Below, piece by piece: positions 10,279 to 21,795 of a DNA stretch of 64,000 nt. The stretch spans positions 40,378,671 to 40,442,670 of the forward strand of contig NC_134399.1 of NCBI RefSeq assembly GCF_050003625.1, given 5' to 3'. Under the pieces are notes generated by a model. That model ran no database searches. It saw nothing but the letters and a program-made list of their open reading frames with translations, and was not told the origin of the DNA. The first letter of the stretch is position 1; the number at the start of each line of letters is the position of its first letter. A program made the translations under genes and the position numbers. The DNA comes from Haematobia irritans (lineage: Eukaryota > Arthropoda > Insecta > Diptera > Muscidae).

Positions 10279-11212
10279 AAGGGTGATTCTTTTAAGGTTA
10301 GGATTTTCATGCATTAGTATTTGACAGATCACGTGGGATTTCAGACATGGTGTCAAAGAGAAAGATGCTCAGTATGCTTTGACATTTCATCATGAATAGA
10401 CTTACTAACGAGCAACGCTTGCAAATCATTGAATTTTATTACCAAAATCAGTGGCAGAAAATCCGCTTTTTTATCGACAAATTTTGTTCAGCGATGAGGC
10501 TCATTTCTGGTTGAATGGCTACGTAAATAAGCAAAATTGCCGCATTTGGAGTGAAGAGCAACCAGAAGCCGTTCAAGAACTGCCCATGCATCCCGAAAAA
10601 TGCACTGTTTGGTGTGGTTTGTACGCTGGTGGAATCATTGGACCGTATTTTTTCAAAGATGCTGTTGGACGCAACGTTACGGTGAATGGCGATCGCTATC
10701 GTTCGTTGCTAACAAACTTTTTGTTGCCAAAAATGGAAGAACTGAACTTGGTTGACATGTGGTTTCAACAAGATGGCGCTACATGCCACACAGCTCGCGA
10801 TTCTATGGCCATTTTGAGGGAAAACTTCGGAGAACAATTCATCTCAAGAAATGGACCGGTAAGTTGGCCACCAAGATCATGCGATTTGACGCCTTTAGAC
10901 TATTTTTTGTGGGGCTACGTCAAGTCTAAAGTCTACAGAAATAAGCCAGCAACTATTCCAGCTTTGGAAGACAACATTTCCGAAGAAATTCGGGCTATTC
11001 CGGCCGAAATGCTCGAAAAAGTTGCCCAAAATTGGACTTTCCGAATGGACCACCTAAGACGCAGCCGCGGTCAACATTTAAATGAAATTATCTTCAAAAA
11101 GTAAATGTCATGGACCAATCTAACGTTTCAAATAAAGAACCGATGAGATTTTGCAAATTTTATGCGTTTTTTTTTTTTTAAAAAGTTATCAAGCTCTTAA
11201 CAAATCACCCTT
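10279..11212 (+). mobile_element. DD41D (rosa-type) mariner derivative, copy 2
   Basis: TA at 10277-10278 and 11213-11214. Terminal AAGGGTGATT repeats as in copy 1. The start of the N-terminal frame (ATG 10392) runs about 20 codons and then jumps to the region just before the first catalytic Asp. The joint is the same as in copy 1, so both descend from one already-deleted parent. The two copies differ by only a handful of bases by eye. Confidence 0.92.
10451..11104 (+). pseudogene. DD41D transposase, catalytic domain only
   Basis: Uninterrupted 217-codon frame (with stop) for the catalytic half of a mariner-family transposase. First Asp in ILFSDEAHFW, second in WFQQDGATCHTAR, third in DLTPLDYFLWG, with 41 residues between the last two. 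The C-terminal stretch ends ...GQHLNEIIFKK. Complete relatives are roughly 340-350 residues; the missing part is the helix-turn-helix DNA-binding region. The frame starts at GTG (10451), two positions out of phase with the native ATG at 10392, and has no upstream in-frame ATG. The catalytic residues are kept but a normally initiated protein is not predicted. Immobile alone, but its ends could still be recognised by a full-length relative. Confidence 0.9.
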
Positions 11213-11214
11213 TA

Positions 11215-11689
11215 TATTGTAAGTAGTGCAGTTTTGGCCTATTTTAAGAGGGGGTGACTCGAGTCAATAAACTTTAATATCATAAAATTTAGAAAATCCA
11301 TATAAAATTGTCTGCTATCACATGGGACTTTAAGGGGGAGCCACAGAGCTACTTGTTCCAAACACCACCATTATTCCCACTACATTTAAAGTTTTAATTG
11401 TTCTGATACCGCGAAGCAGACTTTAAGGTGATAAAAAAAAAACTTAAATTTTTTTTATATCTAAAGTTCATTCCCAATTCCATTGAGCGTAATATAGTTA
11501 ATATCAAACAATGTAGTCTCCCATCTTACCGATAAAAATCGAATTTATGCTACATTTACTATACATGATTGCTGATATGTAATGCACCTTAGCCAAACGC
11601 TATAATTAATTCCTTTAAAGCAAATAATTTTGAAAATAATCTCAAATTTTAGAATCAGTTTAGATTTGTTCGATACAACAAAGCAATCA
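11215..11689. other. No feature recognised
   Basis: Unique DNA between copy 2 of the DD41D element and a decayed transposase. Nothing supportable. Confidence 0.55.
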
Positions 11690-12095
11690 CACTCTGCAGG
11701 GATAGTGGCTTTGTGTTGTTTTGACCCATTGCCGGCTAAACGCCTCCTTGAGATGATTGACACTTAGGTATTTTCTAGTGACAATCTTACTTTCAAAATT
11801 TACCCAGACGCAAAATTCCAACGCATTGAGATAAGGAGATTTTGATGGTCATTGTACGGTAGAAATAAAGCGAGGAATCTCCTTTTTAAGACATTTTTGG
11901 TTGAAGCGTGCTAAGTCTGATGGCTTTGAGTCCTGATGAAATGTCCATGGTATGCGTTATCATTTTCCCGATAATATTTGGCGTTTAATTTTACCCCAGG
12001 TCAATGAATAAGACCGAGAAGCGACCATCGGCCTATACGGCTGCCCACACCATTACCACCGGTATTCTGATGGCCAATTGACAGTGTAAATGTTG
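11690..12095 (-). pseudogene. Decayed Tc-type transposase (hidden by stops and frameshifts)
   Basis: Three-frame reading of the minus strand recovers, in order, VMVWAAV with a stop then ADGRFSVLFID; after a shift GVKLNAKYYREN; after another shift WTFHQDSKPSDLARFNQKCL, then KKEIPRFIS, a damaged W-P-x-x-S-P-x-L-N motif (third catalytic position now Tyr in SPYLNALEF), CVWVNFESK and HLKEAFSRQW. This order (VMVWA, GVKxNAxYY, TFQQD, PRFIS, SPDLNPLD, VW, L-E-SK) is the catalytic half of Tc-family transposases. At least two stops and two frameshifts make it clearly dead. No termini recognised. Confidence 0.75.
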
Positions 12096-12867
12096 ACCTC
12101 TTTGGCAAGTAAACCCGACCTAAGTAAAATGGGTCTACATTTCCGGTACATTTCCTAGTCCCAAATTTAAAAGAGAAAATTATCAAAGTATTTTTTTGCC
12201 TTCAGTTGACTGTCGTATACAATTTTTCTTAAATTGCAAATTGAATGCAAATATCCACATAATTTTGATGACATCAATTTAAGGTTTCTTTAAATTTAAG
12301 TATATTTCATGTAGACTTCATTAAAATCCAATTTAAGAGAGGTTAAGAAAAAAAAACATTGCCTTAATAAACCCAAAATTATGGTCGTTATCCTTTTTTG
12401 TGTCTTCTATACAAAATTAGTTGCATGAATCTGGAAAAAGATTCTTCACTTAAGATTTCCATTATGATGAACACAAGTGACATTAGTCTAAACATGTCAT
12501 TCATCATTTCCGGCCCGGCATCCCATTAAAGTTGCGTGTGTGTGTGTGTGTAGCATGTTTATATGGGAATATTATAAAATACATGCAAAGTGAGCTACAT
12601 CTTGTATTTTGGAAAAAAATATGATAAAATAGGGATTAAATTATGTAGGCTATAAAAAGTCAAGCAGCCAGCATTAAAAAATTAGCCCCAAGTCATTTTA
12701 GGAAACGCAATACAAGGCAAACAGTTTTTTACGTAATTTAGAGATATGGAATTGTCCAAGCTTAAAGGCAGAAATTTTGCAAAAAATTCATTAACCAATT
12801 ATAGGCAAAGAACCCATAACAGTTATTGCGTACACTAGAAAACAGATGGTTTGATATGCTGAAAAAA
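12096..12867. other. No gene; (TG)n at about 12534-12552
   Basis: Apart from a TG microsatellite nothing is recognised. The upstream part of the decayed Tc-type transposase may extend to about 12190 but I cannot read it. Confidence 0.5.
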
Positions 12868-13016
12868 ATTCCTTTTTTTAAAACAAGCCGCTAAAACTAA
12901 TTAGTTTTAGGTTAAATATTACGAAATTATCATTTTTTTGCCTATAACAAAAATTAATAAATTATAAATTTCCTTTTTTAAAAAATTCCGCTAAAACCAA
13001 TTAGTTTTAGGTTAAC
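12868..13016. repeat. Pair of short direct repeats with internal palindrome
   Basis: Two copies (about 12868-12915 and 12969-13014) of a segment: TTCCTTTTTTAAAA, then CCGCTAAAAC, then the near-palindrome AAACTAATTAGTTTTAGGTT. Spacing about 100 bp. No element boundary visible. Confidence 0.7.
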
Positions 13017-13214
13017 AATAAAGAAAAAAAAAATTAAACGGACTGAATTGTATACTCTAAACCTAACCTACTTGTAGTGTACAACCACTATGTCATATCT
13101 AAATATGAACATTATATTAAAATTTAATTTACTTAAATTAAAAAAATAATTAAATAAAAAATTAAATTGATTATATTTAATTTTTCATATTTTAATATGG
13201 AAAATAAAATTTAC

Positions 13215-13480
13215 CATTTGTTTTTGCTCGTATTTCCTCAACTAACTATGGCTTCACTTTTTTGAGAGTATCGCCACCATTCTGAGAGGTTTTATATTTT
13301 TCATATTTAAATAAGAAATATATTAAATTAAATTAAAATTAAAAATATTAAATTAAATATTAAAATATGAAAAATATAATTTAAAATATTTTTGGCGACT
13401 TTGTTTGCTCGGATTATATGAATTTCAATTTTTCCTCACAATAAATTAACCATGGCTTTACTTTTTTGAGAGTATCTCTC
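13215..13480. repeat. Imperfect direct repeat, about 200-bp period
   Basis: Segments at about 13217-13280 and 13401-13477 share the TTTGCTCG start, TTTCCTCA, and an ATGGCTT-ACTTTTTTGAG core followed by AGTATC, separated by AT-only filler. Diverged by small insertions. Confidence 0.6.
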
Positions 13481-13490
13481 TCAGTATCTC

Positions 13491-15290
13491 CGAGAGCAAT
13501 TGACCCTGTCATAGCCCGAAGTAGTAAACTTTTAGAGAACAAACACATATACGATTATAGAGTAAATTACATTAGGTTATACTCATATACTCACGCTGTC
13601 AAAATTATATATGATTTTTTTTATATTTTACTATCCGCAAATATTTTACTATCCACAACAAAAAAAGAGAAACATAATCATATATCAAGACCCTAAGAGT
13701 AGATTTATCAAGTGTAAGTGGTTGGGCCAAAGACATGTCATATTGTCATGTTAACCAATGTCCTCTTTCACTCTATGGCAACATGGAAAAAACCGGAGAA
13801 AAAGCAAAGTGAGGCCTTATTCGAGGCCAACAACTCTTCCAACCAGATATATTCAGAGGACCAATTATTATTTTTTTTTTTCTCTTGGCTTATAAAATAA
13901 CCATAAAACATTTAAGGATACCAAGTAACAAGAAAAACACACACAAAAACAACACCAGGAAAAAATAAAATGAAAATCTGTAAAAAACAGTATGAAAAAA
14001 GTAAATTGATGTTTATTTCCTTATGTTACGGAAACAAACCTCTTGTATTTCGAGGGTTTCCCGCATTTTGTTCATCTATCACAAAATCATGGGATATGGA
14101 AAAGGATAGCTCTTTGGTTAAATCTTCTCGAATTTACTTTAGAGCAAAGAAAAGAAAAAAAAAACAGCCACAATATGAAGACCTTGTTTTAAAGGGGAGT
14201 AAAGTTTTGGGCTATTATGATTTCTTTTATTCGAAAACTTATTATAGCAAAATAAAGTTGTTGCCCCTCTCTCTCGTCTCTCGTCATCAACATTTGTTTC
14301 AATCCCATAGACTCGCCGATTCTAACTAAAGGGCGGGAGTTTACTTTGCAGATAACCTTTTTTCCTATGCCTATCGGCCTGTTAGAGGATCGTCCATTGA
14401 AGCAGATCTAAGAAGAGGTTCCTTTTATGCCCAAGTGGTATCCAATTATGTTATTATCTGTAGGTAAGCACTTGAAATCATTTTAGGAGGCAACTAGCTA
14501 CTTCTACTTGGCCTCCGGAACATTATCCCACACACAAATATATCTTCGTATTTGCCTGGTCCAATCAATGGGCTGTGCTTCATTTCCATCCAAGCTATTG
14601 TGGATTCCCTGAAGTCATATTTGGACCGCTATAAAATTTGTTTTGAGTTTTTTTTTGCTGTTGTTGGTCTCATCTTTAGCTGTTATTGTTGCCGGTTTGT
14701 ATTCTTGTTGTCGTTTGGAATAGGAAGCGAATATTTCCTGGATTTATTTTAGGTTATTAAAGCATCTGCAGCAAACCAGAATCAACCAGGCAGGCCACTG
14801 TTGCTTGTCGAAATGAGCAAAAACAACATGCGGCCCCTTCCCAGAGGCTTTGTTATGTCCTTGCCCCCCTTCTGATGATGCCTGACGATGATGGCGGCTG
14901 TTTTTGTGTTAGTGACGTTTTGGGCTGATGGTTGTGCGGTATTTGTTTTTTTTTTTTTTTTTTGGTTTCGTTGGAAAAACGATTTATGTTTCAATTTAAT
15001 GAAAATTTAGATTTAATGAAAATTGAAATTTATATATCGTGGGACTACATGGAAATGTTTCACATTCTACACATACACCAGCAAACACACACACACACCT
15101 ACATCTACTCCCACATATGACGATAAAGACATATCCATATCCATATCCATATGTTTTCATGTGAAAAACCTATGACAGTGTTCTATGGAAACAAGGTCAC
15201 ATCACCTTCGCCATATGCCAACTCTGCCCAGGTACCGTGTGGCAAATGGATGAAAAATTTGTAGTTTATCAAAATTTATTAAATTCTTTA
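13491..15290. other. No gene recognised; microsatellites
   Basis: Contains a T-run near 14943-14962, an AC run near 15085-15097 and ATATCC repeats at 15131-15151. Open frames at 13466, 13718, 13970 and 14552 are lysine/phenylalanine-rich readings of homopolymers with no family resemblance. Confidence 0.55.
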
Positions 15291-15292
15291 AT

Positions 15293-16222
15293 GGGGTTTT
15301 TAAAATTAATTGAAATTTTAGATACCCAAAACAGTAATCGAATATCCTGCACCATGATAGGATGAAGTATAGTCACAAAAATTTTGCATCTTGCATTAGC
15401 CAGCTAAGAAACATATGTCTAGTCAGGTTCGTTGATTGGTATATGGCGTTTTCTTTTCAAAAGCGTCATAATCAATCAATTCCTCGATCTTTCATGTCCA
15501 ATAAACACGTATTAAGGCTAACATAAATAATTTTAAAAATGTGGTAGTTTATAACAACACATTGATGACGGTTTAAAAATGTGGCCGAGTCCATTTCAAA
15601 GGCAAATCAAATGAACCATTTTTAAATGCAGTTATACTATTTTCATGCATATGAAATCCTTTTCAATTTAAATGAACCATTTTAAAATCAAATGAAACCT
15701 TTTCAAATCAAGTGAATAATTTTTTAAATGAAATGAAATCTTTTTCAATCCAAATGGGATTTTTAAAATTAATTGATATTTTAGATACCCTGCACCATGA
15801 TAGGATGAAGTATAGTCACAAAAATTTTTGTGAGATCAACACTAAAGACTATGGAAACTTGCATTAGCCAGCAAAGAAACATATGTCTAGTCAGTCTCGC
15901 GGATTGGTATATGGCGTTTTCTTTTCAAAAGCGTCATAATCAATCAATTCCTCGATCTTTCATGTCCAATAAACACGTATTAAGGCTAACATAAATAATT
16001 TTAAAAATGTGGTAGTTTATAACAAAACATTGATGACGGTTTAAAAATGTGGCCGAGTCCATTTCAAAGGCAAATCAAATGAACCATTTTTAAATGCAGT
16101 TATACTATTTTCATGCATATGAAATCCTTTTCAATTTAAATGAACCATTTTAAAATCAAATGAAACCTTTTCAAATCAAGTGAATAATTTTTTAAATGAA
16201 ATGAAATCTTTTTCAATCCAAA
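15293..16222 (+). repeat. Tandem duplication of about 465 bp
   Basis: The stretch at 15293-15756 is repeated at 15757-16222. ATATGGCGTT occurs at 15441 and 15909 (468 bp apart) and TAAAATTAATTGA at 15301 and 15764 (463 bp apart). Copies are very similar, with small indels near 15325 and 15820, so the duplication is young. The unit's 3' half is itself made of AAATGAACC/AAATGAAACC-TTTTCAA words. It encodes no recognised protein. Confidence 0.95.
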
Positions 16223-16275
16223 AGAAACCTTTTTCAAATCAAGTGAAGCTCGTTGCTAACCTTTGGAAACCTTCT

Positions 16276-16325
16276 TCTCCATGGTGAAATTGTTAGCATG
16301 CCCCCATTGCTGATAAAGGATCACA
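16276..16325 (+). mobile_element. Relic of a SINE head
   Basis: TCCATGGTGAAATTGTTAGC followed by ATGCCCCCATTGC lines up with the SINE start CCACCGTGGTGCAATGGTTA then GCATGCCCGCCTTGC. The B box is gone and no body follows. Confidence 0.5.
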
Positions 16326-17944
16326 TAAAAATTTATTCAGTTGTTGTCAGATGGAATAGTACCATTTCATTCAAATGAAACCTACTCACAACAAGGAAAT
16401 TTTAGTTAAAATTAAACCAATCAATTTTTTTTATTGACATAAAGAAACGTTTTCATTACGTCATTGAAAATGTTCATTAAGAGTACGAAATCTTTCGTTA
16501 TTCAAAATAAATATCATTAATATAATGGAAGGTTTCATTGTACAATCAATTTTAATGACAGATATCGTTACTTTATATATGAACCATTTTCTATCAGTGT
16601 TCGTCAATTCGAAATATAGTCATACACCACTGTAGCTTTGCAAGTTGATAAGACACCACTTAACATTAAAACCATAATTTACATCTCTTACATACTTTAA
16701 GGATGCCATAAAGCACTGTTTACTTAAAATCCTCTGGCTGTCTAGGGCTACGAGTACATTTTAATGAACATGCTACACGAACAATAATAACAAAAATCTC
16801 CTTACATCCTCCATTGGTTCTTATTATTTCTCCGCTCCCACTTGCCAAAATATATCCGCAAAATGTTGTTTTCTTTTGTTTTAACTCTGGCAAAAATATG
16901 TGAAATTGTTAAGAAATTTCTCGCTCTCTCTCACTCTCTCTAAACCTTAATTTCAATAATTTGGCGGTAAAACTTAATATCTTTTCCTGGTTTTTTGATG
17001 ATACTGTTTTGGATAACAATTTAATGCTGGGGCCTAGAATGCAAAACCACCACATAGCACCACGAAATTTCCAACGCTACGAGAATATACTTTAACAATA
17101 CACAGGCAAAAAAAAAAAAGGTAGATGAAGTTTCTCCTTGCAAAAATATTCGGGACTGGCAATGCGATGGTTGGCTCAAGGATGTTACTTTGTGTGAAGA
17201 AGAGCCTATATTTAAGATTTTTGCACATGAAAGGAGATTTCTGCTGCTGCTGTGATGATGGTAAATATTTACATACCCATAGTACTCAAGCTTTATCAGG
17301 CCCATAGCCATGGCATAGAGAGAAGAGAGAAGAAGAAAATTTTCTAAATGTTATTTATAATTGTTTAGCAACATGAATACTCTTCTCCTCCTCCTCTTGC
17401 TTATTCTCTTTTAGGTTGTTCTATGCCCCATAATTGAAGTGTATATTGCAAAATATGCAACAAACACTTGGAATAATGAAAAACAAAGAGTAGATTTCCT
17501 TGAGCCTGAAGGATTAGCTGAGAACACGTGTTACTCTGCTCAACAACTAACGAACACCAACAACAACACAACAATATTTTATCTTAATGGTTCTTTTATC
17601 CATCCATATATTTTGGCTCTTTGGATGATGATGAATGAGAGCAAAGATTTGCAATTCTTGTTGTTGTTATTGTTGTTGTTAAAAACATTTCTCTAATGGA
17701 ATCTGATTTTCATAGGAAATTTTACTCTCAAACATGGGAAAATATTCCCACAATTTTAGCAAAATAAAGTGCTAAGTGAATTTCAAAGTACTTTTCCTCC
17801 TTTAATCACCAGAAAAAAAAGAAAATGAAAACAATTCATAATGGAAGATTAAGTTGAGATAGAAGGAAGCTCTGGCAGCAAGCATTCCATCATCACCATC
17901 ATCATTATAGTGAACAAATATCGCATTGACCAGGGTTAGGTTGG
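16326..17944. other. No feature recognised
   Basis: Single-copy DNA with CT-rich and TTG microsatellite pieces (about 16920-16940 and 17657-17682). No exon or element supported. Confidence 0.55.
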
Positions 17945-20043
17945 TACACACAAAAAAAAATTTTTTGATTTCAATCACGAAAATCGCGGATTCAATCATT
18001 TTTTTAATTGAAATGTCTTCAATCACGAAAATGATAGTATCAATCACCCATTTTGATTGAAAACCAACACGATTTTTAATTAAAAATTTAATTGACTTTT
18101 GTCACGGAATCAATTAATTGTGTGATTGAATCAATTAAAAACGTGATTGATTTTTAACATAAAATTCAATCACAGTTTTAATTGAATCAATTAAAATTTT
18201 AATTAATTTCGCGACAAAAATCAATCAACTATTTGATTCATTCAATTAAATAATTAATTGAAATTGGCTATAAATTTCGATCAAAAATTTATATATTGCG
18301 AACCCAAAATCGTATTTAGTTTTTTCCTTTTGAAATAAAAGAAAATATGTGTTTCTTATAAAACATATTTAATATTTTATTATTTTTTGAATTATGCAAT
18401 AGACAAATAAATTTGGTTCTTGTCATTTGTGTTTTGTTCTAACATAACTTACAAATACAACTACTATCAATAACAACTATAGGGTGAAAAAATAAATTAT
18501 ATAAATCATTATCTTCCTTATAATAATAACCATGTTAGCATGTTCCTTCTAATATGTAGATGCGCCTAGATTTCCAATAATTCAGCAGCCTGTAAGCTAA
18601 ATTAGTTTTTCTGAAAGTAAACAGAATAATTCGAATTTAATTTTGTTCAATTAAAAGTTAATTTTGTTAAACATTACCTGCATAGAATATCAAGTTCAAT
18701 TCTTAGTTCCAGGTTGCAGATTTATAATCTTCTTTTGCAGTTGTAGTCTTTTAGCATAAAAAGGTGTATTAAGGAGCTCGGTAATTTAATTTTAGTAACA
18801 ATTCCTTTCCAAAATTTCCACACATTAAAATCGTCTATTAAAATTTGAACCAATCAAAGACAAAAATAATTGGAAAGCAATGTAATATTTGGTATTATAT
18901 TGATGATACTTTGCAAATTCTGGAAATAGAAAAAAATATAAATGGAAAATACATATTTTTATTATTATCGGATATTTTTCATATTTTTAAATCCAAAAGA
19001 AAGAACTTTTTTACCATTACATAATTCAGCTCATTAGTTTATATACCTACTTGGGTTCAAACTGAAAAAGACAGGTAAAACAAAAATGCAATTTAATGCC
19101 TACGCTACTTCGCAACTTCAAGGTGAATCTTCCAACAAACCCATACCGCTCTTGGTTTTAAGAAAACTAGGAGTGAAAAAAATTTATAATTTTAAAAGAT
19201 CAATACGGTACCCACTTTTTTATTGCAAACATATTATTATATATTTGATAAAATGATGGAGTTGATGGGATTGATTGGTCAATTTCACGAAATAGAATTG
19301 GTCACTAAAAGAAATGAATAAAAAATATATTATTTTAGTCCGTTTAATGTAAACAGGCTTCAATGGAAAACGGTATTCACATTTCACAATTTTTTACCTT
19401 CAATAAACGTAGATTGTTTTCCATTTTTACAATACCACAAAACACAAACACAGGTAATTTCAAATGCGTTCTGTCATATATTTTTTGAAACCTTTACCAC
19501 GTGTCCGTTTGTTGTTGCACACTTTATTTATTTCAACCCTTTGCTATGATTTGTTGTTGCGTTCAAAATATTTATGCACACATTTTGAATGCAGCAGACA
19601 GAATGTCGCCAATCATGTTTTTCAATTTACGCGAAAAACAAAAATCCAACCGTTCGTTACGAGTTACTTCCACAGACTGATCTCTCCATCATACATTGTT
19701 GAATAAATACCCATTCTCTTGTTCTCTTTTCGCTCTTTCCATTGCTCAAAATTATTCAGTTTCAATCACAAAGGTGATTGGATCAATCACATATGTAATT
19801 GGAAACGGAAAAAAATTCAATCACGTTTGTAATTGAAAATTATTTCCGAATTGATTAACAAATTGATTGACTCAATTAATATTTTAATTGGAAACGTAAC
19901 AAATATCAATCATTTTTTTAATTGGATTTTATTCGGATTTGATTAAATAATTAATTGAATCAATTAACATATTAATTGAATCCGTTTCCAAATTCAATTA
20001 AGTGTTTAATTGAAAAAATGTTGGTGATAATTTTTTGTGTGTA
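17945..20043. mobile_element. 2.1-kb non-autonomous element with long inverted AATCAATTA-rich termini
   Basis: TA at 17945-17946 and 20042-20043 bounds an element starting CACACAAAAAAAAATTTT and ending AATTTTTTGTGTG. About 300 bp at each end (17947-18290 and 19757-20041) consist of alternating words such as AATCAATTA, GTGATTGA and TTTAATTG, making long, imperfect inverted termini. The 1.46-kb middle has no recognisable transposase. The 266-bp MITE at 42770-43035 looks like the two termini without the middle. TA duplication and the CAC...A-run ends group it with other elements here. Confidence 0.75.
18291..19756. other. Cargo region of the long-termini element, no gene recognised
   Basis: AT-rich interior with the longest frame 80 codons (19464-19706, plus), which has no family resemblance. 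It is different in texture from the termini. Origin unknown. Confidence 0.5.
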
Positions 20044-20504
20044 GAAAATAAACTTTAGACACAAAGTGAAGGTTGGCCAAGATTAGGTAGTCGATGTTGT
20101 AGTTTTCGAAAAAAAAAAACAGGTAATGCTAAAAGCCCGTTTATTACACTTTATACCAACAGAAAGTTTGCTAAAACTGTGATCAATGTATGTGGGCATA
20201 CCAAGAACTTAATCTCAATGAAAGGAAGATTTTTAAATTTCCTAGACTAGTTGGAAATGTTGAAGGTTTTCTCAGTTGTAAATATCAAAACTATTTTTCC
20301 TTGGAATTGAAAACTACAAAACAAAAACTAAAAAATATTATTTCTGACCTTGGGGTGATTACATTCTCAACCCTCAGCAAAATAGTGAACGACATTTTTT
20401 ATAGCTGATTTAACTTTATTTTAGTTCGTTAAAATTAGTTGGTTTTAGTTAAATTTTGTCAAATGTGTTGATTATTTTAATTATTTTGTGCTTACTTAGT
20501 TGTA
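20044..20504. other. No feature recognised
   Basis: Single-copy DNA between two elements. Confidence 0.5.
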
Positions 20505-20735
20505 TACACTAGTAGAAAAAGTTTCGTTATATTAACGAAAGGTGTCGTTAAAAGTCAGCCAATGAAACAAATTCGTTAATACAACGAATTTTTCGTTAAT
20601 ATAACGAAGTTTCTGTCAATCAACGTAACGTTTCGTACTATTAACGAATATTTTCATTTTATTAATGAAAATGTTTCGTTATATCAATGAAAATTTTTCG
20701 TTGGCTGACTTTTAATGAAATTTTCTTTGTGTGTA
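20505..20735. mobile_element. 227-bp MITE with GTTAAAAGTCAGCCAA inverted arms
   Basis: TA at 20505-20506 and 20734-20735. Inner arms GTTAAAAGTCAGCCAATGAA (about 20552-20571) and its inverse TTCGTTGGCTGACTTTTAAT (about 20695-20714) pair with few mismatches. The centre is made of AACGAAA/TTTCGTT words, so the whole single strand could fold on itself. Ends are CACTAGTAGAAAAAG and CTTTGTGTG. Confidence 0.85.
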
Positions 20736-21080
20736 CAAATGAAGTAAACAAATATACTATATTTGAAAAAACATAGTTTACATTTTCCTAAAATGGTTGA
20801 AGTTTACTTAAATTGTGTTCGTAAGTTTCTAAAATGAGTATAGTTTCCTAAAACTGTCTGTTTGAACTTCCTATTGCGCTAAAGATTTTTTAACAATTTT
20901 TAACTCAAATTTTTCCGTTAAAAATATGAAATTTTCTTAAACAAAAGAAGAAAATTTATTTTTTTTAATAATATTATCTTCAATTTGACAAAAATTGCAA
21001 TTAAAATTTTCATGTTGCAATTAAAATTTTCTAAGCCAAACCTTCATTTTCTTTAACGGTGGGTTCACTTTGTTTCTATG
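20736..21080. mobile_element. MITE, relative of the one at 60784-61300
   Basis: The right end GGTGGGTTCACTTTGTTTCT is the inverse of a sequence like the left end of 60784-61300 (CACTGAAAAAACAGTGAACC then CACC). The left end CAAATGAAGTAAAC is its weaker inverted partner. It abuts the preceding MITE with only the shared TA between. Internal words such as TTTAGAAAATTT-type runs agree with the relative. Boundaries are approximate. Confidence 0.5.
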
Positions 21081-21749
21081 TGAATTATTTAACCCTTTCG
21101 ACCCTAAAGTTGCCTGTGGGCAACTTTTTGTGTTTTGAGACTCACTGTCAGCGTTGTTTTGGCTTTTGTTCATAAAACTGTAACGGTATCGAAAGCTACA
21201 AGTGTTTTCTTCAAGTCGAATGAAAAATCAGCTAATTTGGTTGTCAATTAGCAAAAATTTTTTCATTAATACGCACGTACCTCATGAAAAAAATATTTGC
21301 GAATTTAAAAAGAGGTTTTTATACATGTAACTTTTTTCAAAAATTACAACTAAAATGTTGAAAGTTTTTATTAAATCTATTGTAGTACATGTCAAATAAA
21401 ATATTTCTGGAAGTCAAATCTTATAATTGCAAAAAAACAACAGATGGGAAATTTTTAAAATTGAAAAGTTGCCTGTGGGCAACTTTGGGAAATTGTGGTA
21501 GTAAAATTACATATTTTTGAACATAAAACCTGGAGAAAAAAGGTTTGAAAAACAATGATTTTGAAAAAATGTTGGACTTCAATTGGGATGTCCCATTGAC
21601 GAGAAATGCGGCGATGATGGGGAAAACATATCTGCAGTGCAGTGGGGAATTTGGAAGGAATCGTAAAAAGGGAGGCAGCCACTTCTTGCCAACATACTAG
21701 TGGATTAGCACGAATATTGACGCTTTACACCGCCAGTTAAATTGACATG

Positions 21750-21787
<38 letters not shown>
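21750..21787. repeat. Poly(A) run, about 33 bp
   Basis: Uninterrupted A tract just before the nested CGTGA-rich element. It may mark the damaged left end of that insertion. Confidence 0.9.
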
Positions 21788-21788
<1 letters not shown>

Positions 21789-21795
21789 ATTTTTG

